DNA of 11,857 bases from an uncultured Collinsella sp. (GTDB lineage Bacteria > Actinomycetota > Coriobacteriia > Coriobacteriales > Coriobacteriaceae), in the NCBI GenBank assembly GCA_900545995.1, contig URBM01000057.1:1-11857 (forward strand), read 5' to 3'. Under the pieces are notes generated by a model, which saw only the letters and a program-made list of their open reading frames with translations, made no database searches and was not told where the DNA came from. Of the stretch, positions 1-6,755 are shown piece after piece. Positions within the stretch are counted from its first letter, which is position 1, and each line of letters begins with the position of its first letter. Made by a program: the position numbers and the translations under genes.

Positions 1-482
1 GTGCTCTCGGTGAGGTCGACGCAGTGCGTGCCCTTGGAGAAGTGGTCATCGGGCTCGTTGAAGCCGATGTGGCCGTTGTTGCCAATGCCGAGCAGCTGCA
101 GATCCGGGTAACCGGCGGCGGCGACGATCTTGTCGTACTCAGAGCAGGCAGCGGCGGCGTCGGGATTAGAACCGTCGGGCACATGCGTGTTGTTCAGGTC
201 GATGTTGATGTGATCGAAGAAGTTCTCACGCATAAAGTAGTGATAGCTCTGGGGATCGTCGTGCGAAAGGCCGCGATACTCGTCCAGGTTGTAGGTGCTG
301 ACCTCGGCAAAGTCGACGTCGCCCTTTTCGTACCAAGCAGCGAGCTGCTTGTAGGCACCGATCGGGGTGGAGCCGGTGGCAAGGCCCAGCACACAGTCGG
401 GCTTGAGGATAACCTGCGCCGAGATAATATTGGCGGCCTTGCGGCTCATATCCTCGTAGTCTTTAGCTTTAATGATCTTCAT
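1..482 (-). CDS. nagB: Glucosamine-6-phosphate deaminase, 5' part only (runs off the left edge)
   Basis: NagB converts glucosamine-6-phosphate to fructose-6-phosphate and ammonia in the cytosol, the last step that brings amino sugars into glycolysis. The first 160 residues are visible, starting MKIIKAKDYEDMS. The phosphate-binding loop GLATGSTPIG lies at about residues 33-42. YNLDEY at 64-69 holds the catalytic Asp67, and GIGNNGHIGFNEP at 132-144 holds the catalytic His138 and Glu143. The Asp found before this His in the E. coli enzyme is Asn here, which I recall as common in Gram-positive homologues. The ATG is preceded by GAAAGGACGCGTA, a good ribosome binding site. The family is about 240-270 residues long, so roughly 90 residues lie outside the window. 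The gene is downstream of an EIIA gene and glmM on the same strand, which fits amino-sugar metabolism. The product call is secure; only the length is incomplete. Confidence 0.95.
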   Translation of the reverse strand, partial: MKIIKAKDYEDMSRKAANIISAQVILKPDCVLGLATGSTPIGAYKQLAAWYEKGDVDFAEVSTYNLDEYRGLSHDDPQSYHYFMRENFFDHINIDLNNTHVPDGSNPDAAAACSEYDKIVAAAGYPDLQLLGIGNNGHIGFNEPDDHFSKGTHCVDLTES

Positions 483-754
483 TACGCGTCCTTTCTCGTA
501 CAAGAGAGGCAAGGCTCCCCTTACAAGCACTTGCCCGCGGCCCGCGTCGGCCGCAACCAACGTGTGCGGCCACCAGGGCGAGGTCGCGTAATGTATGTGT
601 CTCGTGTCTAGCCGCGTCGAGGCCCCTGCCCGTCCACGGTGACCCGAAGCCTTTTAGCTTCGGACAAATCCCATCTTGCCACGGAGGGCGTCCTCTTTCA
701 AGGGCGCCCTCCGTAAACGTGTTTGAATTGTAGGCTAATGGCCACGTGCACTTG
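483..754 (-). promoter_or_regulatory. Structured 272-bp nagB leader/intergenic region with three hairpins
   Basis: No gene is visible between the EIIA stop and the nagB start. Three perfect stem-loops occur. The first is a 10-bp stem at 681-690/705-714 (ACGGAGGGCG with CGCCCTCCGT). The second is a 7-bp stem at 644-650/657-663 (CCGAAGC with GCTTCGG). The third is a 7-bp stem at 549-555/565-571 (GGCCGCA with TGCGGCC). None is followed by a convincing U-tract on either strand, so they are weak terminator candidates. Reading the minus strand, a TACAAT hexamer near 729-734 could be a -10 box for a nagB promoter, but no good -35 box matches it. I could not recognise a known riboswitch. The region could end the EIIA transcript, start nagB, or regulate it in the leader. 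Confidence 0.4.
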
Positions 755-1252
755 CTAGCGCTCGCGAGCAACGATGAGCTGGTCCATCTCTTCGACATGC
801 ACGCCAACGGAGCCCTTGATGCTCGAGAACTCAACGGAGTTGCACACCAAGATGGGAACCGTCACATCGTAGCCCTCGGCAGCAATTGCCTCGCGATCGA
901 ACTCAATGAGCACATCGCCCTTATGGACGATGTCACCCACTTGCGCATGTACGGTAAAGTGCTTGCCCTCAAGCTGAACAGTGTCCAAACCAACGTGGAT
1001 GAGCACGTCCAAGCCATCGACCGTGTTAAGCGCAACAGCGTGTCCCGTGGGAAAAATGGCCTCGACCTTGGCATCAGCCGGTGCAATCACACGCGTGCCG
1101 GTAGGCTGAATCGCCACGCCCTGGCCCAAAAGGCCGGTGGCAAATGTCTGGTCGTTTACCTCGGAAAGCGGAATGACGTCGCCCGAGATGGGAGCATCCA
1201 GCGTAAGGACTCGACCACGCATACCAAAAGACCTTAGGACTTTAGTGAACAT
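755..1252 (-). CDS. crr: PTS glucose-family EIIA protein (stand-alone, Crr-like)
   Basis: This soluble EIIA (165 residues) takes a phosphoryl group from HPr and passes it to an EIIB of the glucose/N-acetylglucosamine PTS family. The chain fits E. coli Crr along its length: an APISGDVIPL strand near residues 20-29, a GVAIQPTG segment at 45-52, His71 in FPTGHAVAL and the phosphoacceptor His86 in LIHVGLDTVQL. The start chosen is the ATG at 1252, because MFTKVLRSFG aligns with the Crr N-terminus and GAGGGGGAGC lies just before it. A TTG further out (1273) and an ATG further in (1222) are alternatives. It sits between glmM and nagB on the same strand, so N-acetylglucosamine or glucosamine uptake is a reasonable role. 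No EIIB or EIIC domain is attached, so its partner must be elsewhere. The family call is firm; the substrate is inference. Confidence 0.92.
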   Translation of the reverse strand: MFTKVLRSFGMRGRVLTLDAPISGDVIPLSEVNDQTFATGLLGQGVAIQPTGTRVIAPADAKVEAIFPTGHAVALNTVDGLDVLIHVGLDTVQLEGKHFTVHAQVGDIVHKGDVLIEFDREAIAAEGYDVTVPILVCNSVEFSSIKGSVGVHVEEMDQLIVARER

Positions 1253-1323
1253 GCTCCCCCTCGGACATACCAATCGACCAAAATAGCCTTAACAGTTTAC
1301 CACTTGGCACTCGTTTTTGACCA

Positions 1324-2661
1324 TTAGGGAAGTTCGCGCTTGACAACCTCGACGATGTCGTCGACAACGCGCTGGGTCAGCTCGTGCGTCTCGGCCTCGG
1401 CCATAACGCGGACCAGCGGCTCGGTACCGCTCGGACGCACCAAGATGCGGCCGCGACCATTGAGCTCCTTCTCGGCAGCAGCAACGGCATCCCAGATGGG
1501 CTGGCAACCATCCAGACCAGCCTTGTTGTCGGAATGCACGTTGACGAGTACCTGCGGGTACTTCTTCATGATGCCGGCAAGATCGGTGAGAGTGCGACCG
1601 GTGCGCTTAAGCACGGCCAGCAGCTGAAGAGCCGTCACCAGGCCGTCACCAGTGGTGTTGTGCTCCAGGAAGATGATGTGGCCGGACTGCTCGCCGCCGA
1701 TGACGGCGCCATCCGCAAGCATACGCTCCAAAACGTAGCGATCGCCCACGGCGGTCTGCACCATCTCAAAGCCCTGCTCCTTCATGGCGATGGAGAAGCC
1801 CAGGTTGCACATGACGGTCGAGACGATCTCGGAGTTGGCGAGCTTGCCACGAGCGGCGAGGTCGGAACCACAGATAGCCAGGATGTAGTCGCCGTCGATC
1901 TCGTTGCCCTCGCTGTCCACAAAGAGCACGCGGTCGGCGTCGCCATCGTGAGCCAGGCCGATGTCGGCATGGGTGCGCAGCACGAGCTCGCGCAGGGGCT
2001 CAAGGTGAGTGGAGCCGCACTCGACGTTGATGTCGGTGCCGCAGTAATCGGTGTTGATGGCATGGACCGTGGCGCCCAGGCGCTGCAGTGCGGCGGGCGT
2101 GGTCTGGCAAGAAGCACCATGGCCGCAGTCGACGGCAACGACCAGGCCGTCGAGCCTCAGGCCATCAAGCGTATCGATGGCGTGGTCAACGTATGCCTTG
2201 CGAGCGTCCTTCATCTTGATAATGTGGCCCACGCCGGCGCCAGTCGGCAGCGTGTCGGCAGCCATGGCCTCCTCGGACATGACCCAAGCGCTAATCTCCT
2301 CCTCGACCGCATCGGGAAGCTTCATGCCCTTGCGGCTAAAGAACTTGATGCCGTTGAACTCCGGCGGATTATGCGAAGCAGAGATGACGATGCCGCCGTC
2401 GAGCTCGTTTTGAACGGTGAGCAGCGCCACGGCAGGCGTGGGGATGACGCCGCAGCAGTGCGGACGGCCGCCCTCAGCCATGATGCCGGCGGTCAGAGCG
2501 CTCTCGAGCATGGTGCCCGAAAGACGCGTGTCGCGGCCGACGCAGATATCCGGACCAAGAAACTTGGTCGCCGCGCGGCCCAGGCGAAACGCAAGGTCGC
2601 ACGAGAGGTCGGCATTGGCGACGCCACGGACGCCGTCGGTACCGAAGATGTTCTGGGGCAT
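1324..2661 (-). CDS. glmM: Phosphoglucosamine mutase GlmM
   Basis: GlmM interconverts glucosamine-6-phosphate and glucosamine-1-phosphate, the committed step toward UDP-N-acetylglucosamine for peptidoglycan. The 445-residue length is normal for the family. All four alpha-D-phosphohexomutase motifs are present in order. ISASHNPP at about 93-100 contains the phosphorylated serine Ser96. The metal loop DGDADR is at 239-244. The sugar-recognition loop GGEQSG is at 322-327. The phosphate-binding loop RPSGTEP is at 409-415. The N-terminal FGTDGVRG is also typical. The ATG at 2661 is preceded by GGAAGGAGCGATCCT, a strong ribosome binding site. The gene follows rpsI but is separated from it by a strong terminator, so it probably has its own promoter or depends on read-through. 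Only about 70 bp separate it from the EIIA gene, so the two may be co-transcribed. Nothing appears broken. Confidence 0.97.
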   Translation of the reverse strand: MPQNIFGTDGVRGVANADLSCDLAFRLGRAATKFLGPDICVGRDTRLSGTMLESALTAGIMAEGGRPHCCGVIPTPAVALLTVQNELDGGIVISASHNPPEFNGIKFFSRKGMKLPDAVEEEISAWVMSEEAMAADTLPTGAGVGHIIKMKDARKAYVDHAIDTLDGLRLDGLVVAVDCGHGASCQTTPAALQRLGATVHAINTDYCGTDINVECGSTHLEPLRELVLRTHADIGLAHDGDADRVLFVDSEGNEIDGDYILAICGSDLAARGKLANSEIVSTVMCNLGFSIAMKEQGFEMVQTAVGDRYVLERMLADGAVIGGEQSGHIIFLEHNTTGDGLVTALQLLAVLKRTGRTLTDLAGIMKKYPQVLVNVHSDNKAGLDGCQPIWDAVAAAEKELNGRGRILVRPSGTEPLVRVMAEAETHELTQRVVDDIVEVVKRELP

Positions 2662-2710
2662 AGGATCGCTCCTTCCCTAGCAGGCGATATGCAACCGCCC
2701 ACCCTAGTCG

Positions 2711-2754
2711 AAAAAGAAAAGCGGGACCCGCCGAGGAATCGGCAGGCCCCGCTT
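2711..2754 (-). terminator. Rho-independent terminator of rplM-rpsI
   Basis: Read on the minus strand, a GC-rich stem of about 14 bp (2721-2734 with 2741-2754, two positions being G-U in RNA) is followed at once by TTTTCTTTTT. It lies about 30 bases after the rpsI stop and about 50 bases before the glmM start, so it closes the ribosomal protein operon. Confidence 0.93.
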
Positions 2755-2784
2755 GTACATTGTATCTCGTAAGGAGATAAAACC

Positions 2785-3180
<396 letters not shown>

Positions 3181-3182
3181 CT

Positions 3183-3626
3183 TTAAGCCTCCAGCTCAAT
3201 CTTCGTGGGGTTCTGGGCAGCGTGCGGATGCTCGGCACCAGCGTAGACCTTAAGCTTGGTCATCTGGGCACGGCCGAGGGTGGTCTTGGGCAGCATGCCG
3301 CGAACGGCGCGCTCGATGACCTTCTCCGGGTGCTTCTCCATAGCCTGGCGGAAGCTCTCAGCCTTGAGGCCGCCGTTGTAGCCACTGTGGCGATAGTAGG
3401 TCTTCGTGTCGGCCTTGTTACCGGTAAGCTGGACCTTATCGGCGTTGATGACGACAACGAAGTCGCCGCAGTCGCTGTTGGGCGTGAACTGGGGCTTGTT
3501 CTTACCGCGCAGGATCATTGCGATCTGGGTGGCAAGACGGCCCAGGACAGCACCATCGGCGTCGACGAGAACCCAGTTGCGCTGGACCTCGCCCTGCTTG
3601 GCGTAGTGAGTCGATTTCGAAATCAC
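3183..3626 (-). CDS. rplM: 50S ribosomal protein L13
   Basis: L13 is an early-assembling large-subunit protein. The 147 residues carry the family hallmarks: RNWVLVDADGAVLGRLAT at about 16-33, GDFVVVINADKV near 54-65, and the signature ERAVRGMLPKTTLGRAQMTK at 105-124 followed by HPHAAQNP at 133-140. The start is a GTG at 3626, chosen because GGAGGAGTCTAA sits immediately before it and because MISKSTHYAK fits the L13 N-terminus. The gene is first in the rplM-rpsI operon, with a good promoter about 70-95 bases upstream of the start. In several bacteria L13 represses its own mRNA through the leader. A bulged hairpin in this leader would be compatible with that, but it is unproven here. Confidence 0.98.
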   Translation of the reverse strand: MISKSTHYAKQGEVQRNWVLVDADGAVLGRLATQIAMILRGKNKPQFTPNSDCGDFVVVINADKVQLTGNKADTKTYYRHSGYNGGLKAESFRQAMEKHPEKVIERAVRGMLPKTTLGRAQMTKLKVYAGAEHPHAAQNPTKIELEA

Positions 3627-3686
3627 TTAGACTCCTCCATGTACAGTACGTGTTGTTACAGAGATTCACGGGGCTCTGCAAGTAAC
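3627..3686 (-). promoter_or_regulatory. rplM 5' leader with bulged hairpin (possible L13 autoregulatory site)
   Basis: The predicted transcript leader is about 60 nt. It can fold so that CAGAG pairs with CTCTG and the outer GTTA pairs with TAAC across a bulge, with a small GTAC-containing repeat next to the ribosome binding site. L13 leaders that bind their own product are known in E. coli and in low-GC Gram-positives. I see no sequence match that proves the same here. Confidence 0.35.
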
Positions 3687-3692
3687 CCGTCC

Positions 3693-3720
3693 ATATTACC
3701 CCGCTCGCCGCCTGAGTCAA
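3693..3720 (-). promoter_or_regulatory. Sigma-70-type promoter of rplM-rpsI
   Basis: On the minus strand TTGACT (3720-3715) and TAATAT (3698-3693) are separated by 16 bp. Both are near-consensus -35 and -10 boxes. This places the transcription start near 3686, about 60 nt before the rplM GTG, which is sensible for a highly expressed ribosomal operon. Confidence 0.8.
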
Positions 3721-3783
3721 CAGGTATTTTGGCTCCGACCAGAGTTTCTGCACATGTCGTCCATGGACCATAGTGTTGCGACG

Positions 3784-4662
3784 CTAACGCTCGACGAACT
3801 CCTGGATTTCCGCGAGCAAGCGCTTTGCCTCCTGGCGGCCCTGAATATACAGGTCGAGCAGCTTTGCCGGATCGTGCTCAACATGACCGACCTCGACTGG
3901 CTTTTGCGGAGCGACGACCAACGCACGGCCCTCGCGCTCATACTTCCACAGGCGCATGCGCTGGATGTTGTAGCGGTCGTGGCGCGTCTCGATGGCCTCG
4001 AGCAGATACGGATAGTCAGCATAACGCGCACGCGCGGCAGGCATAAATTCGTAGGGCTTCTTTTCGTACGAACGGTCTTGGGTGACGATGACGACCGCGC
4101 GGTCGAAGCCCGCCTCCTCGAGCACATGCTCGATAGGAACCGAATCGGCCACGCCGCCGTCGACGTATTTGTGCCCGTCGATCTCGACCGGCGGGGTCAC
4201 CAGCGGCAACGAGGTCGAGGCGCGCACGGCATCGAGGTCGAGCACGGCGCTTTTGACCGGCAGGTAGGCAGCGGTTCCAAAGAGCATGTCCGTCGCGACG
4301 GCATACATCTCGATGGGGCTGGCGTCGAAGGTCTCGTTGTCAAAGGGATCCAGGCGGTCCTGGACGTCGTTGAAGATAAAGTCGTAGCCTACGATGGAGC
4401 CCGTGGACGCAAACGACGCGGCGCCCATGTAGCGATTGTCGTTGCAAAAGGCCAAATTGACTCGGTTGGTGCGTCCGATCTGGTGCGACTTGTAGTTGAC
4501 GCCGTTGAGGGCGCCAGCCGATACGCCGTACACCGCCGGGATCTCGACGCCGGCCTCCATGAGGACATCGAGCACGCCGGCGGTAAACTGCCCGCGAAAG
4601 CTACCACCCTCCAGGACGAGCGCGACCTTGCCGGCGTTCTTTGCCTTATCTTCTGCAGTCAT
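3784..4662 (-). CDS. Patatin-like phospholipase/acyl hydrolase family protein
   Basis: This is a 292-residue single-domain patatin-like hydrolase, closest in style to the bacterial YjjU/RssA group of serine lipid acyl hydrolases. The oxyanion-hole glycine stretch EGGSFRG is at 18-24, the nucleophile elbow GVSAG at 46-50 gives Ser48, and YVDGG at 166-170 gives the dyad Asp168. All catalytic elements are present, so the enzyme should be active. There is no signal peptide or membrane segment, which suggests a cytosolic protein. The ATG at 4662 follows CAGGAGGTCAAC, a strong ribosome binding site. The natural substrate is unknown for this group; phospholipid or another acyl ester is likely. The gene stands alone between the rplM promoter and a repeat-containing intergenic region, and I found no clear terminator after it. 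Confidence 0.9.
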   Translation of the reverse strand: MTAEDKAKNAGKVALVLEGGSFRGQFTAGVLDVLMEAGVEIPAVYGVSAGALNGVNYKSHQIGRTNRVNLAFCNDNRYMGAASFASTGSIVGYDFIFNDVQDRLDPFDNETFDASPIEMYAVATDMLFGTAAYLPVKSAVLDLDAVRASTSLPLVTPPVEIDGHKYVDGGVADSVPIEHVLEEAGFDRAVVIVTQDRSYEKKPYEFMPAARARYADYPYLLEAIETRHDRYNIQRMRLWKYEREGRALVVAPQKPVEVGHVEHDPAKLLDLYIQGRQEAKRLLAEIQEFVER

Positions 4663-4781
4663 GTTGACCTCCTGCGATTGCGTTTTGGCTCTCTTCTACC
4701 CAGTTTTGGAATGAAGGGCGCACAGGTTTTGGAGTTGAGGAGGTGGAGCGGAAAGCACGACCCGGCTTGAGCGGCGATTCT

Positions 4782-4882
4782 GGCTTCGGCCGCCTGCCGG
4801 CGTCCTCGCCCGCTCGCTACAAACGCTTCGCGTTTGCTTAACGCTCGCGCCCTGCATAGAGTTCGATTCTCCGCGGTGCGGG
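4782..4882 (+). repeat. Structured intergenic repeat, copy A
   Basis: This is the first of two direct copies about 211 bp apart. By hand alignment they differ at about 8 of 102 positions. It begins GGCTTCGGCCGCCTGCC, contains the hairpin CAAACGC-TTC-GCGTTTG (4820-4836), and ends with AGTTCGATTCTCCGCG (4860-4875), which also occurs, inverted, in the tmRNA 3' end. It lacks the left terminal inverted repeat seen for copy B, so it may be a truncated or decayed copy. It codes for nothing convincing. Confidence 0.7.
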
Positions 4883-4954
4883 GTTTGCGTTGGAGCAGGG
4901 GCATGGGCAGCTGAAACTCAATCGGCATCGCATCTATATCGGGTTGAGGCATTG

Positions 4955-5087
4955 CGCGGAGAATCCGCGTATTTGCTTCGCAAATACGCACCGGCTTCGG
5001 CCGCCTGCCGGCGTCCTCGCCCGCGGGCTAAAAACGCTTACGCGTTTTCTTAACGCCCGCGCCCTGCACAGAGTTCGATTCTCCGCG
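4955..5087 (+). repeat. Structured intergenic repeat, copy B, with 11-bp terminal inverted repeats
   Basis: The 133-bp element starts with CGCGGAGAATC (4955-4965) and ends with its exact complement GATTCTCCGCG (5077-5087). Inside are a perfect 10-bp hairpin at 4967-4989 (GCGTATTTGC-TTC-GCAAATACGC), the tetraloop-type hairpin GGC-TTCG-GCC, and a nested pair AAAACGC/GCGTTTT (5031-5037/5042-5048) inside GCGGGC/GCCCGC (5023-5028/5055-5060). One stem position is C-G in copy A and A-T in copy B. That change preserves pairing and suggests the fold matters. The family and mobility are unknown; it resembles a small REP- or MITE-like element next to a tRNA-like gene. Confidence 0.65.
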
Positions 5088-5098
5088 GTACGGGCTGG

Positions 5099-5136
5099 AA
5101 ATAAAAAGGCAGGTAGATATGAGTATCTACCTGCCT
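5099..5136 (-). terminator. Rho-independent terminator of ssrA
   Basis: A perfect 13-bp stem (5107-5119 with 5124-5136; arm AGGCAGGTAGATA) with a 4-nt loop is followed on the minus strand by TTTTTATTTC. It lies 9 bases beyond the CCA end of the tmRNA, where its terminator is expected. Confidence 0.93.
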
Positions 5137-5144
5137 GTTACTTA

Positions 5145-5508
5145 TGGTGGAGGCGCGGAGAATCGAACTCCGGTCCACGAAAGCCCCCTGATTGGCATCT
5201 CCAAGCTCAGTCGCTGGTTTTTTCTCGAACGCTTTGCGCGCAGCGACACGCTCGCGGCGTCCTAACCGGTTCGGTCTTAGCCCGCGCCATACCGATTACG
5301 TGCGCAGGAGCATTCCCCTAAAATGACGTCGCGCCGGTGTCGGGGAAATCACCGGGTTGACGCGCCGCTATAAATTAAGCAGCGAGAGCCATAGGCTCAA
5401 AAGAAGAGTTGTTGTCAATTCAATTTGACGGTACCCCTGTTTAACGAGGCGAGGAGACCTCGGCTTGCTTCCTCTCTCAGAGCTATCGTGTCGAAACCAG
5501 TCGCCCCC
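5145..5508 (-). ncRNA. ssrA: Transfer-messenger RNA (tmRNA)
   Basis: tmRNA rescues stalled ribosomes and adds a degradation tag. The 364-nt gene has an encoded CCA end (5147-5145). Its T-arm is GGAG-TTCGATT-CTCC. A 7-bp acceptor stem pairs the 5' GGGGGCG (5508-5502) with CGCCTCC and includes one G-U. The 5' end continues ACTGGTTTCGAC, the typical tmRNA start. The tag reading frame ends GCT CTC GCT GCT TAA (stop at 5377-5375) and reads back as DNNSSFEPMALAA if the resume codon is GAC at 5416-5414. An in-frame TGA two codons earlier limits how far upstream it could begin, so the tag is this, possibly with one extra Ile. The LAA end recognised by ClpXP is present. A strong terminator follows; I could not locate a convincing promoter. 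Confidence 0.97.
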
Positions 5509-5744
5509 GAATGTCGGGAAAGTCTGGATGGCATTGGGCACGAGCACCCAACACCCGTCGACTTTTCAAGGAACATGCGAGGCGAGCCCCGCTTGTGGAG
5601 TGTTATCTTACCACGTTCTGAAAGCGGACAGCTGTTCTATGCACGAGCTGTGAAGACCACAATGTGCGCGCGACTTCGCATTTTTGCTACCGAAGACGTC
5701 ACGTATATTGGCGCCAAGCAAAACAACTCGTCGAAAGGACCGTT
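5509..5744. other. Intergenic region between divergent ssrA and the hypothetical gene
   Basis: No gene is seen in these 236 bp. It must carry the ssrA promoter (minus) and that of the downstream plus-strand gene. A TAAGAT hexamer on the minus strand (5610-5605) and TATATT on the plus strand (5704-5709) are possible -10 boxes, but neither has a good -35 at 16-18 bp. A small hairpin TTGGG/CCCAA sits at about 5534-5551 without a T-tract. Confidence 0.4.
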
Positions 5745-6179
5745 ATGGATACCAAACAGCAGCTCGTCAATGCCCTCGCAGGCCTGGGCTCAACCATTAC
5801 CGAAGCTATGGATGTCATCGAGGGCTTCGTCCCTTGCGGACATCCCGCCCTCACGGTGTCGAACGCCCTCGTCGCGCTGGACACCGAAGACGATGCGGCT
5901 CTCGCCCAGCAGCTCGAGACCGTCGAGGGCTTTATCGACCACGTGAGCGAGAACCGCGGCGTCGCCGCACATCACGATCTCTTTGTTGATCTCGTGGGTC
6001 CCAAGGCCGACCTGTTCGCAGCAATCCGCGAAGTTGGAACCCTTATGCAAACCGCAGGCGTCAAGAACACCCAGGTCAACGAGTGGGTCTACCGCAGTCT
6101 GGCAGCACTAAACGATTCCGACGAAAAGGCCGCCGAGAAGCTCGCCGAAGCTCCCACCATCAAGGCTGAGCTCTTGTAA
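5745..6179 (+). CDS. Hypothetical protein, 144 residues, family not recognised
   Basis: I do not recognise this protein. The chosen start is the ATG at 5745, because GAAAGGACCGTT precedes it; the reading frame is open further upstream to 5664, but that N-terminus is arginine-rich and has no ribosome binding site. The product begins MDTKQQLVNALAGLG and is acidic, alanine- and leucine-rich and probably all-helical. It has one cysteine, and no signal peptide, membrane segment or catalytic motif that I can name. The composition looks like a soluble, compact helical-bundle protein. It is the only plus-strand gene in the window, divergent from ssrA and convergent with the toxin gene, with a long stem-loop between the two. 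Codon use looks like its neighbours, so it is probably a real resident gene. Function unknown. Confidence 0.75.
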   Translation: MDTKQQLVNALAGLGSTITEAMDVIEGFVPCGHPALTVSNALVALDTEDDAALAQQLETVEGFIDHVSENRGVAAHHDLFVDLVGPKADLFAAIREVGTLMQTAGVKNTQVNEWVYRSLAALNDSDEKAAEKLAEAPTIKAELL

Positions 6180-6188
6180 TTTAAGCAT

Positions 6189-6226
6189 GCGTAGCCTTCG
6201 GAGCGCCAACGTTCCGAAGGCCACGC
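6189..6226. terminator. Stem-loop between convergent genes, possible bidirectional terminator
   Basis: GCGT-A-GCCTTCGGA (6189-6202) pairs with TCCGAAGGC-C-ACGC (6213-6226), interrupted by one A/C mismatch and leaving a 10-base loop. It lies 9 bases after the plus-strand stop and 13 bases before the end of the minus-strand toxin gene. Neither side has a strong T-tract, so termination efficiency is uncertain. Confidence 0.55.
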
Positions 6227-6239
6227 AGACAGCCAGTCG

Positions 6240-6755
6240 CTAGCGGGATACCTGTCCACCACGTTCGGCCAAAGCCAGAATCGGCATCATTTGGCGTGGC
6301 GTTTTTGCAGCGAGGTCAGCATGCTCGAGCAACTTGCGATCGTTTGTCACCAAGTAATCGACCTGCGCGCGCTTGCACGCGGCGAGCACCAAGTTGTCCT
6401 CGTAATCGCGATGGAGCGCCAAGTATTTGCCGGCGAGCCAAAGGTCCGACGCATCTGCACCCACGGCCGTGGCGTTTTCGGTCATGTTCCGAACAAACGC
6501 CAACGCCGCATCACCAATTGCGCGGGCAGACGCCTCGCCGAGCGATCCCCCGCTGGCAAGAACGCTGCGCTTTAATTCGTGCTGGACAACGTACAGCACG
6601 TCCTTAGCGATATGGACAGGAAAGAACAGCGACGTGCCTGTCTCCGCAGCCTGCCCGATAAAAGCTCGCGCGGCAAGCGACTCAACATGGTCAGCGCAAA
6701 ATGAATCGACCCATACGTTGGCATCCACCATGACCTTAAGAGGCACCCCGCTCAC
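6240..6755 (-). CDS. PIN-domain toxin of a type II toxin-antitoxin pair (VapC-like)
   Basis: PIN-domain toxins are Mg-dependent ribonucleases that cleave tRNA, rRNA or mRNA when the antitoxin is lost. The start chosen is a GTG at 6755 that overlaps the antitoxin stop in GTGA, with AAAGGGGAT about 8 bases upstream; this gives 171 residues. An ATG at 6731 is an alternative. The first catalytic Asp is Asp11 in VMVDANVWVD, the next candidate acid is Asp52, the conserved central Asp is Asp120 in YEDNLVLAACKR, and VTND at 136-139 supplies Asp139. The 4-residue acidic site thus appears intact. The chain is longer than typical VapC proteins (about 130 residues), with a helical insert near 60-110. The target RNA cannot be told from the sequence. 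Pairing with the upstream ribbon-helix-helix gene supports the call. Confidence 0.85.
   Translation of the reverse strand: MSGVPLKVMVDANVWVDSFCADHVESLAARAFIGQAAETGTSLFFPVHIAKDVLYVVQHELKRSVLASGGSLGEASARAIGDAALAFVRNMTENATAVGADASDLWLAGKYLALHRDYEDNLVLAACKRAQVDYLVTNDRKLLEHADLAAKTPRQMMPILALAERGGQVSR

Noticed and set aside
681..714. Perfect 10-bp stem as terminator of the EIIA gene
   Set aside because: No U-tract on either strand; kept only as a structured element.
1384..2772. Long (462-codon) plus-strand open frame opposite glmM
   Set aside because: Shadow of the well-supported glmM gene in GC-rich DNA; no motif and no family resemblance. The 442-codon frame opposite the metal ATPase (7908-9236) was rejected for the same reason.
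4860..4880. tRNA fragment or second tmRNA on the plus strand
   Set aside because: The T-arm-like block stands alone: no acceptor partner, D-arm or anticodon arm around either repeat copy, and no CCA.
4890..5321. 143-codon plus-strand open frame
   Set aside because: It runs through copy B of the repeat and into the 3' half of ssrA on the opposite strand; not credible as coding.
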